A stretch of DNA of 64,000 nt, from the NCBI RefSeq assembly GCF_037975245.1, contig NC_092569.1, positions 7,744,501 through 7,808,500 on the forward strand, read 5' to 3'. The notes beneath the pieces are model-generated. The model was not told the origin of the DNA. It searched no databases and was given only the letters and a program-made list of their open reading frames with translations. The DNA is from Apostichopus japonicus (Eukaryota > Echinodermata > Holothuroidea > Aspidochirotida > Stichopodidae). Shown here piece by piece: positions 48,101 to 60,100 of the stretch (positions within the stretch are counted from its first letter, which is position 1; each line of letters starts with the position of its first letter). The position numbers and the translations under genes were made by a program.

Positions 48101-51100
48101 TATGTATGTGTATTTTTATTTTCAGTGTTGACTGGCCTTGGATGCTCCCCAGTAAAGGATTCAGGTGATTATACTGTTGACTGTGTCAAGACCAAACTTT
48201 TAGTGCAAAGAATATTTATTTAATGTCAAAGGAAAAGGTGGGCCAAATATGTAGACAAAAGCAAGAGAAATGTTAACTGATACTAAGTTGTGTGAATTGT
48301 GTACAAATATGATTTTACTGGCTTCAGCTTGCATTTCCCAATTAGCCCTAATTGATTTTTTTTTCCAACATTTGAACAATAGTCATTGAGATACTTTGAC
48401 TAACACTAAACAATCTGAGTGTAGTAGAACTGGTTCTTACACAGCCTCCTTTCCCAGTATTTATGTTAAGCCTGATACTTAGTGTGACCAGCAGCATGTC
48501 ATTTGAAGGTAGTCTGTATTGGCCACAAAGTTGTATTGTGACATCAAGAAGTACTTTCCTTGAGGTCTTTATAATCTCCAAATTTTTCTCAGACATTTTA
48601 AAAGAACATGCAAAAGGACAGAATGTCCCAGTGAGGTAAATTTCCTACAGGTGGTACAAAAACAGTTTAATAATTTTGACCATAGGTGACCATATTTTAG
48701 TATCTGGCATATTTGAAGCCAATGCAACATAACTTTCAGCTGATTTTTGTTGAAAATAATTGATATAGCTTAGAGGCCTTTATGCCCATTAACAATACAT
48801 CGTAGCAACAAACGTTTTTGGTGTTTATCAATACCAGTTGTGCATGGTGAGATATTCGTTTGGAAATACCTTCTAATGAATAATGCACTGCCTGACTGCA
48901 GGCAATATATCATGATTCGATGGTTGACATGTCATGAACACACGAAAACACCCTACACAAACCCTCTGCTCCTATACCATATGATTTTATTTTGCTTCCA
49001 AAGTACCATTTCCAACCAGCTGGCATTGCCCAATCTTAAAATATATCACATGAAAAGGAATTCCCAAGTATTTTCACCATAGTTAACATTCACAGCCTGT
49101 CGATAATTGGATTAACAATAGTCTACCTTTAATTGATTGCCTGACCAACAAATACTGCTAGGCTACAACTGTGGACGCCAAAGCATGGTTTACTTTGATT
49201 TATGTAACCTTTTTTCCCATGTGAATGTCATTTTGTCTTGAGATCCCCAAGATTTCAAAAGTTACTAGATGTGAGGCTATCTGTTATTGTCAATGGTTGT
49301 CAAGCATTAGTATTTAAAGTAGAAGGGAAATTGGATGATTTTTATAAAACAAAGTATTTGAAACAGCTTGTACTAAAAATAAAGAAACAGATACAGTTGT
49401 TCTATGTCACAATAGACGTAGGATGTTGCACGAGTCTTGCAGCACCTTTGTCATTGTTTAGAAATGTATTTATCTTATGCAGCAGAGAAAATGAAGGAGA
49501 ATTAAATTTGCAATAAATTTTAAATTAAATTGATATTTCCATTCATTTGTGTCTGTCCAAATAGTATCATGCAAGAAATCATTAATGACCATATATTTCA
49601 GCCGTTCATCATGTAGCGAAATTGGTCTAAAGTTCCTCTATAAATCCTGCCATTAAGAAATGCAATTAAGAAGAAAAGGCATACTCCAAAGAAGCCTTGC
49701 TGTCCTGATGTTTTTGCACTACGTTTCCATACAGAAGAGCTTGTAGGATACATTTATCCGTGCTATTCTCTCATCCTGTCCGCGCGGACAGAAAATCACC
49801 ACACACGGACGTTTTTTCCTAGTTAATAGTGTCCGTCCGGACAGATAATACTGTCCGCCGGACACAATTCCCCCCCGAGAAAGTTGTCCTACGGACACAA
49901 TTCCCGTGGAATAGTGCCCGTGAGACGCCCGGACACTATTCCCTGTCACACTGGCAGAACCCGTAGCCGACTCACTGTGGCAGCGGTTATTTTACACTGC
50001 ATGCGAGATTCAGATGGTAGTCTAGCTTTTAATTGAAACATTCTTCACGGACTGGTAAGTATGTGCAAGTCTCAAATAGATACAAAGCAGATACACAAAA
50101 TGGGACCTAATGTGTGGAAGGGGGAACCTAGATCAGCCTTAAGGGTAGTTCCACTTCCAAATTAGGCCTTAATATAGTAATATAGTTTACCAGCATAATG
50201 ACTCGGCAGTGTTACTACATTACTACTACTATGATGGTCAGAATTTAACACAAGTCCCACTAGGTTATTAAAGTCGTGCAGTCTCTATGCCAGGTACCTA
50301 AAGTTTTTCCATAACAAAAGTAAACTTATAGTAGTATTTAACCCGAATCTAGGTCTAGTGCCATTCCGCCATAGCCTAGGTACATTCCGCCATACCTTTC
50401 CGCCATAGGATTCGAGCATTTCCCCTATGGCACCGCCTAGGGCGGAAACGTACATTTTGTACCGGTGAAACTTACCTTAAATCGCATGGAAGGAGAGGTA
50501 CACCATGTTCAAAGGTTGGTTGAAGTAATTGAATTAAAATAAAAATTGACAGATTCTAGTTGTTGATTTAGAAATAAGAAGACCTATTTGGGGACAGACG
50601 GGCCTTAATCGGTAGTGTGAAGTGGAGCAATATACAGTGCATGTGTTGAACATTGAGCAATGCTTGAATCATAAATTGTCCTAACAAAGCTTACAATTAG
50701 CTAGATTATTCCTTACCTCATAATTCTGGGAATTTCTTGTTCCCTAGCCCATCTTTACCCCATCTGAATAATCCGTTCCTAATTGTTATTCCTAACCTAC
50801 ATAGGCTACTAACGTTACCCCTATCCACAGATACAGTACGTGTACTCTTAACGCCATCATAGAAAAAGTGCTTTACCGCCATGGTGTTAACAAGGCGGAA
50901 AGGCATGCCCTTTTCTAAGTGGTAAGTACCCCTTTTGACCCTAATTCCTAAAGGCGTATGTAGTTGAAGAAACCATAGATATTTTTGTGACATTTAGGTT
51001 AGGCGCCTAAACGGTCACTAAACTGACAGACAGGCGTTCCTGGTGTTATACAATTTACACAGTAATTTATATAGGCCTATGTACGAGAAGGTGAATCTAA

Positions 51101-54100
51101 GCAATGTAGCACCAAATTGTCCACCCTTGCCCTTAAGTCTCGGGGAAAAAACAGGTACTTTATGCAATTGTTAATACCTTTGCCACTGAAAAATATAACC
51201 TTTTGGTTTGAACTGAGCAGTCAACTATATATACTAAATGCATGAGAAACAACTATGGAACACTCGTATGTAATATGAAGGGGTAAAATTAAATGCAATT
51301 AAGGCAGAGGAAATAGGATTTTTTTCTTGTGAGTTTAGTGCTAGATTGACGAGAAGCGATTCTCCTTCTCGCATATAGGCATAAATATTTATATTAACCT
51401 ACTGTGGAAATTGTATAATGCTAGGAAACAAAAATGGCCACTATTTGTGATAAACCTAACTGAAAGAATGTCAAAGACATTAAAGGTGTGTCTTACATAG
51501 CACATTTGTTTTGTTTTTTGCAAATGCCAATAATTCAGTCAATGTGGTGCAGTTTTCAACACAAATCCTCAGAATACTACCACAGACCTAGGTGTCATTG
51601 AAGTATCGCTGTGTACAGTGTTTAATTCTTTGTACATTATCTAGTCTAATATTATTTAGTCTAACTTGCTAAGCCTAGGATAGGTCTTCCGTGCATTATA
51701 AGATGAAATTTGCCCCTTAAGAAATGTCTGCTCTAGCTAGTTATCAAAGGGGTGATAAACTTCAGCTCCTCAATCTGTATGCAACTAAAATAATGTCATT
51801 ACTAATTTGTTTACAGTATGTGTGATCATCACATTTGGTGATTACAATTACTTGCTGGTAACCAATTTGAAAAACAAGGAGAAACCTGTTAGCCAGTGGG
51901 TGTGCACGTACCCTGCATGGAGAGTCATGTGACATATCCTATGGCGGCACATAGTTGTTATTTCCCAATATCCGACGGTGCAGTAATTGTAATGTACTTC
52001 AGTACAGTATAAGCCCACAAGAAGGGTAAGAAATGACATTTCAACATCACATTGGTCCATGTACAACTATACTGCCAAGCTTCTTTTCATAAACAGTTTG
52101 TTCCCTACTGCTGTATGATATTAGGCTTAGGTCAATGCTCTTCTATTACCACTATTTGAGAAATCTAACTGTTCCATGTTTGTCATGGCATCCTAGCTAG
52201 CAGTACTTAGTTGGAAAATGTTAGCTTTGCACCAATGGAAGATGCCTGAGTAGCCTTATCATATTCATCAATAGTTTAGGTAGTATATTAGACTAGATGT
52301 TCATAACTATTGCTAGGGAACAGCATGTTGTCTGCTGTGGAAACCTGCCTGTATACACCATTATGTACTATATGGATTTCACAAAGGGCAATGTTTATAG
52401 CAGCGCTAGTTTGGGTGTTTGTGACTTCCCCATTGATGTGATGGTTCTGTTCAGGTATATATATTAAATACTTGGATTCTGGGTAACCCTGTACTGTTGG
52501 ATATTAAATGTTCAGTTAAACAGCTAGAGAAGAAGCAGAAAATTATCATAAACATAACTGACCAATGATGTGAAAGTGTCTGTTGATAGATTTATGACAC
52601 CAAAGTTGACAGAATTTAGTGAATGATACTGTTTTTCATATTTTATCAAATGAGGAATGTTGGGAGGGGGTAAATGGAGGAGCTGGTGAGGCATTACTAA
52701 TCATTTGAATAATCTATTTTAGATCATTTTCCCACTAAAATCCCTTTTTTTTTAAATATTACACTTTCTCAATTGTTGAATAAGTTTGATACGGTAACTG
52801 ATGTGCTTTTATTTGCACAATGGATCTTTTATCCATCCAATTTGATAAACAAGACAAACGTATCACATGGTCTCAGAACGTAAGACCTTTCAGAGACAGC
52901 TCACTTTTGTGGATATTGCAAGGATATTGCCCAGGAATTTATAAGCACAGAGCAGGGCAGATTATGTTCCACAGTCCACTATATATAGGATTAAACCGTT
53001 GAAATCTATGTTTTTAGTTTAATTAGTTAAAGGGCAGATGGCATCAATTTCAGTTCTAGTCAAGTTCTATTAGCGTCTGGCAAGAAGTGAAGCTTGGAGA
53101 AATCACATATATGCGATATGAAGGTGTACCACCAAATTGAGTACCAGACGCCTATTATTTCTGTGAATTGTAGTGAAGATCAGAGGTCAATTGGGTCAGT
53201 GGTTGCATTGTGAAAACATTGTAAACATGATACCTCAAGGGACGATTTGACAAATCTTTAATTTGGTATGCAGGTGGACCACATAGAGCACTGTTTTTCA
53301 TTGTGTGGAGGTCAGACTGGGTCAGATTGTAAAAACTTTGTTACTTTAATATATCACAAGAAGGAAACTTGGAGGCATATCTCATGTTTAATAGTGTAGG
53401 GAAGGTGCTCCATACTGAGTACAAGGACCTTTTGCTCTTAATGGAGATCACAGGTCATTTGGGTCAAGAGGGGTCAAAATATGACCTCATGTGTACACAA
53501 TATCTTAAAACCAGAAACAACCTCTGTTAATCATGGTTGTTAAAATTGTAAAGACTTCAAATGTAATGTATTCTTTTTCTTGAAGGTTTCATGGACTTTA
53601 TCTTTCCTGTGATGCATGTTTTGGTTTAAGTACTTAAAAAAAAACTGAACACAGTACCTGTAGTACTAATAGGCTTTCACCAACTTATTGTATGAGCCCA
53701 TTGCTGGTCATCATTTTTCACAGAGTATCATGCCTCCGAAGCCACCAATGAAAATCAAAAATTAAAGTTTTTCCATACAAAAGTAAATGACGACCTGACC
53801 CAGACGGGGCCACGTTTGAGTACACAAGATGTTGTCAACAGAACGAGAGGAGTGGCCTTTGACTAGGACATACCCTGAGAGCAGTTTATTTGCTGGGGAG
53901 ACATACCCATATCCACCTGCTCCGAGGAGCTCCATCAAGGTGATCCAAGCCCTCTCCAGTACTCAGTATTCGTACTGTGTCAGCATCATCACAATCATCT
54001 GATGGCTGGAGAAACAGGAAGAGAGAAGCTGCAAATGCTTGGCAGGCACTTTTTTCCAAGCTTTCCAATGCTTCCATTGAGTCAGTTTTCCCAAGCTCCA

Positions 54101-57100
54101 ACATGTGTGATTCCTGCAACACTGTAACTTCAGAACCAGTAATGTGTGAGTGTGCTGTTGAAAGTCACAGAGAGAATGCACAGTTCCACCATTTAGTACA
54201 ATTTAAGGTAAACTCCATTTTTGTGTTCAGAGAGCATATTTTACACCTGCCCTCTAGATTGAGGTAGCCAATGCTCTAGTTGAAGATTACCAAACAACAC
54301 ACAAGTAACTTCAAAACCAATTATGATATTCACACAAAGTAAAAAAAAATAATGAGAATATGTGACCCTGTTCTTTAGCGCCATGTTTAGGGGTTGGCAC
54401 TGCGATGCCAATTTCTGAAATTGGATCACAGTAAAGTAGATTGTCTTGGTCTGTGCGCTGTGATCTGTAAGTACTTACACATGTATGTCCTGTCAAGTAC
54501 GGGTTATCATTATTTCATGCCCAAACTTATAACCTTATGAATATATTATTTGAACTGTGACTAATTTTTCTGCATTGGCATTTGGCTCTAAGAGATTGCT
54601 GTTCTGAAAGAGATATTGAAACAGTAGTATACATTGGTATTTGCTGCAAATTTCACAACATGGTTTAGTCTTGATTGCTATTACTGAATGATCCCAAGGT
54701 GGGATTGACAGTATGGTTTCACTAACAGTAGTTCCTCCTAGCTTTTAGTTTCTGAATAAGAACTTACAGTATATGCCAATTTCTAGTGTTTTTGTATGGT
54801 TACATTTCTAGGGTACTGTAATGTGTAGTGGCATGGATGCAGTGGCGTAGCCAGGATTTTTTTCAGTGGGGGGGTGCTAGGGGGGCTGAACATTTCCTGG
54901 GGGGGCTTGACCATATTTTGTTACTATCTAAGCAGAGCGCCACCATGAGTTGGCGCGCAGCGTACAGAAAATTTTTAGCTAAAAAGGCCTCCTAGATCGT
55001 TGGAAATGACACTTCCCAGGCCTTCTAAGCTGCTCTAAAGTTTTCTCAACATCCTTTATTTTGAGATCCCATGTTTTGATATGGTCATCAAATACTTTTG
55101 TGAAATAGAAAAAAAAAACAATCTTGTAAGTTACTTTGAAATATTATGACATGTCTTTTGTGAGTTTGACACCGGCATTGACATTTTTCGACAAATCTGC
55201 AAATTGCGTGTGGAAAATAAAGAAAGATTGATTGGGCTTTCAGCCAAGTAACATACTGAAATGACCCAACTATATGTCAAACTGACATCAAAGATTGCGC
55301 CTGAAATACTATTAGGGTGATAGACTGATGTGGCGGAGCTAGGGGTATTGGTCAGGAGGGCGAGAATGGCCTGTAGGGGCGCTTTCGATACTATTTAAGC
55401 GGAGTGCCACAACAGGTTGGCACAGAGCGTACAGAATTTTTTTGAGTACAGATATTCCCTAGATCGCCGGAAATGACCCTTTCCAGGCCTTGCTAATTTG
55501 CAGATAAACGAAGAATAAATATGTGTCATCACCATTTGTGACAAGTCGGAAGTTTATATGGGTGTTGAAAGTACATGCGCTTCATCACAATCCCTGTGGT
55601 ATCTTTGTGAGTGCTCATGTTTTCGAAAAAATAGATCAAAAATCCCGAACAGTTCTTGGAATGAGTTTCGTACAACAGAAGTAAGTGCCGATAAATTAAA
55701 TACCCCCGTACGTTAGAGTATTTTGTCAGTAAACTACACCAACAAAATGTGACAAATGTCAATAGGTAGATGAGTGTGCAAAAAGTCAATAATCGCGAAT
55801 AAGTAAAAAGTGCTAACAAGCTGAAAAGGGCGCCAGCAGTCCATTTGAGTTCGTCAGTGGGGGGGGGGGGCATCCGCCCCTGACTGTTTGAAGGCTCCGC
55901 CACTGTTGGCTGGATGGCGACAAGCTTTCATGGGGAGGCTGTCGCCCCCCCCCCCCCCCACTGCATGGATGAATTAAAACAGTACACTCAATGAAGCTAC
56001 AAATTCTGATTCTCACTTCACCTATTACAGTGTGAGCTTTGTGAATTATGAATGTAATGCATTTTGTCACACTGTGTGTTCCACAGTTAAAAAACCATGA
56101 TGTTATATGAAGTTACTAAAGATTAAACTGCAGGTAATTAGGACAATTGATTTTCATGCTTGTATCGATCATAACCTTATATAATACCACTCTGTACTCT
56201 ACTAGGCTGAGCTTCATGTAACGCAATAACATGCAGCAGAGGGGTTGGGGAGAGGGGCAATGAAGAGATCTATTCGCTACTGGTTGATCATTTCTGGTAA
56301 ATTTGGATAAATAACGACTAACTGTGTTAATTTAATCAGAAAAAGTTTAGTGTAACCTACTTCAATACATGCAAGTCTCGTAGAAGGCTGCCTGTAGATT
56401 GCAATGATATCCAACCTATTCATCTAAAATCATGTATAGGAAGAGGAATATGACACCCACACCTGGTACACTGGGCCTTGCATTTTTGATGGAGTCAAAA
56501 TGTCTGCTTGGGGGCCTACAAATCTGGTGCCCTATATTCAGATAAGAATGTATAATGGGCATGGCAGACAGAGACATTACTCTAAGATACGATATATTAA
56601 AAAGACATGTTATTTAAAGCAACAGTCTGTGCGAGGCAACCTCTCTTGCTCAAGACACCTCCCATCTGCACCTCCCCCCTCCCCCTTACTTAAAAAAAAC
56701 ATGTAAAATGAATCTTACACATATGGAGCTTTCATAAACTTTCTACACCTCCCTTGTAATACACTGAGAATTTATGGCACTCTGCAAAGTTGGGTTAGTA
56801 CAAAAAATTTCAAGATCCTTTATTAAAACTACCTTCTGGAGAGATTAAAAATGACCCTGCTGCACAGTGTTATGAAAATCTTCAAGAAATGAAAATCGCT
56901 TTTATTTGAAAACTTTTTCGACCTTTAAGTGATGAGCATATCATGTTGTCCAGCTATCTTTCTGCTTTTTATGTTTATTTGCTCACAGAATGAATACCGC
57001 TCAACTTTCAATTTCTGCAGAGAGCTCAATGCCTCACAACACAGTTGTAACAAGAAATATTTGAAGTCAATGAGGTTATTTGACAAACATGGTAAGAATT

Positions 57101-60100
57101 ACACACCATAGTGGAATACATACACTGTATAATATCATGCTGTGATATGCTTCTATGTGCCATTCAACTGATAATAGCAAGTTGCATTTTTGTGTTGAAG
57201 GATATGGGTTTGTGACTCTTTAATGTGTGGGATAACCACACGAGGGAGTAATTTATTATCATCATACTTGGTGGTGGATTTAGTGCAATGTTTCACCATA
57301 TTAACCACGCCATACCACATTTGGTCACATGTTGAAGTTTTCTACAGTAGTTGCAAAAATGTGGCAACCGAAAGTCAGAATTTCTCTAAAATGGGTATGA
57401 TGATACTGCATGGGTTAATATACACATGCTATTCACATACAATTGTTTCATATTAATAAAGGGTTTAGCTTAGATATATTTAGGATAAAAGTGTCTGTAG
57501 AGTTTTTGTATAAATTTTTCCTAAGAAGCAAACAAATTATGAAATTATTCTCTATTTGAAGATTGCATGGAAACTATAACCATTGCGATCTCCTTCGTGT
57601 TTGTTGAGTCTCCTCTTCAGTGTGTATAGGCCTAGTTGTAATCTATATGTGCCTCTTTGCTCTTGTGTATTGGAATCAGAATTCACTGTCGATTGAAATT
57701 GATGATGTTCTTATGCAGCCTTTAATAATAATGCCATGAGTCATTACAATTTCTCAAGAAAGGGAACCATGATAATTACTTGGTATGATTTTGCCTTCAT
57801 CGCTCTCCCTTGCATTAAGGAAATAGATATCAGACACAGGGGTTTGGTGATCTGTTGATTAAAGGCATTGAAGACACGCCTGAAACCGCTGCCATCTGAA
57901 AAAGTTAACTTTCTGTTGCTTGCAAGTGATGTTTTTCTTGTGTCGCTACAAAATGCAGACAGTAATGAAACGTGATACCTTGTTATCTTTTATCTAGACT
58001 TGAGATGTCCATCGCTGCTAATACACTGTGTTGTGGGTATTGACCGTAGCTGCATGTAATGACTGTGCACAAGTGTCTAATTACCGACAGTAGCAAACTC
58101 TGTGTGTATTTTCTGGGATAGATGGTGGTGCCTAACACTTCTGTTACACCTCATTCGAAACTAGGTCAGAATACCGGCATGAGATGTTTCTTTGTGTGCA
58201 ATCTTCAATGCCTTTAAGCATGCCTCCCTTTTCTTTTTAATCATTACAGGAATGGCTTTTTCTGTTCAAATGACTTCTTGCCATTGCACAAATGATACAG
58301 AGAGTCTTGTGAGATGTGGTTATTGGCCATCCAGTCCAAGGAATCCAATTTGTGCAATAAGTATCTGCTTGCTAACATGGATTGCAACAATGGAGATGCA
58401 ATCTTAATTCTCTTAAGTCTGTATGCCAATCATTGAAGTGGCTACATGGAATAGCAGATAACGATGTGAGTATGAAGTAAACTTTGAAGCTTGTTGTGTC
58501 CTCCTATTGTAGATCTGGGTCTTGAAATAATTAGAAATTTTTGTTGGTAAGAATTTTAGGTTATCGAATCAGAATTCAACATGTCGTAATACTGACTGCA
58601 CATTGATGTTCACAGGAAACAATACGATATTTTTTTATCAGTGAGTAACCATTTTAAGTTAGCACACATAGAGGACTACACCGCATCTAACAAATGTCTT
58701 ATTTAATACTTTAGATGGCTCGCTTTCTTTCTCAAGTTGCTTTTTAAAATAAAAAGGTGTTTTTTACACAGTTTAAACAGCCACAAGGAAATACAAATCT
58801 TAGGTTTGATTTTCATGGATATTCTGGTATGATGTAACATGCAGGCATTGATGTAGGAGTTTTTTGACCAACAGGTATGTGCTGCTTGCTTTACAGTCAT
58901 TAAGTGAGCACATCTCCTATATCTTCATTTACAAGCAAAAATTGTATCCGACTAACATTTGGAATTTTCAGATATCCTACGTTTATCCCACCTTAACAGA
59001 TGAGACCTTTGAGGAATTCCGTCACTTTTACTTTTTGATCAGCCACCTACAAAGAGAGGGTCTCGATATAGATGATGGAACAGCTTGTCCCACTTGTCCA
59101 AAGGTAACGTGAAACCTAAATTTAATCATACAAATTACTTACACTTGCATTCAATTTATACAAAGGTTTGCAACTGGTAAGTTATAATAGCATTACAGGA
59201 ATCCTTCAACCATTGGCAGCACAGGGGATGACGATGCCTTACCTGATATAAGGAAAGGAGTAGAGAGAAATGTTTGCAAATATTTAAATAGATTTAATAT
59301 TAAACTATAAGCATCATTCTGTATCTTTAGCATTCACTTGCCCCCCTATTATTTATAAATTATTGGATTCTCAGCTGTCAATCTTGGGCAAAAATGTTGC
59401 TTTAAATTTGCTACAGCTCAAATAAATGCAAATGTTAGGGTATTCTGCTTCCCTATAATGTTTGAAGTTATGATTATTGCCTAGAATGTTCCTGTCGTAC
59501 AAATTTCAATGTCTCTACAGTGGACTTTTAATTTGGAATATTAATTGCATGCTCTAAACATTTGTGACAGCTCATTCAAAGATATTTCATGCTAACACCA
59601 GGAGAACCAATGCTGAAGTCCATCACTAATTGTCCTTCACAAATTGGAGAATACTTCTTAACATATCACAGGGTGTCTTAAAGCAGCATTTTGCGTCCTT
59701 TTCTATGATTTTTCTCAACCTCACTGACTCCACTATGCCACAACGACATACATAACTAGCTTATCTACATCTTTCTTCAAATGGTGGCATAAAAGTCGAA
59801 AAATTTACTACTTTCAACTTTGTTTTTCTCGAAGATATTTTCCGTTGGGATCCCAATAAACCTTGCCCATAATATGAATATTTAAACCCTAGGAACGTTA
59901 TTGAACAATACAAAATACAACACCATACTTAATTTGTGCACAGTCTATATGGCAATTCAACTCCTTGGTTGTACCAACGCAACGTTTTGAATCTATTTTT
60001 AGCAATGGCTCATAACTAAACCTGCATCTCTGATTGGTTGCATTCAAACTAGTGGCATTGGGGGAACTGTGTGCGTTTAATTTTAAACTTAATTAATGCT

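Noticed and set aside
47983-48168. 61-residue frame downstream of the LINE remnant
   Set aside because: Mostly encoded by the GTATAT microsatellite.
49238-49516. 92-residue frame as a coding exon
   Set aside because: Composition is plausible, but there are no convincing splice borders and no recognised motif.
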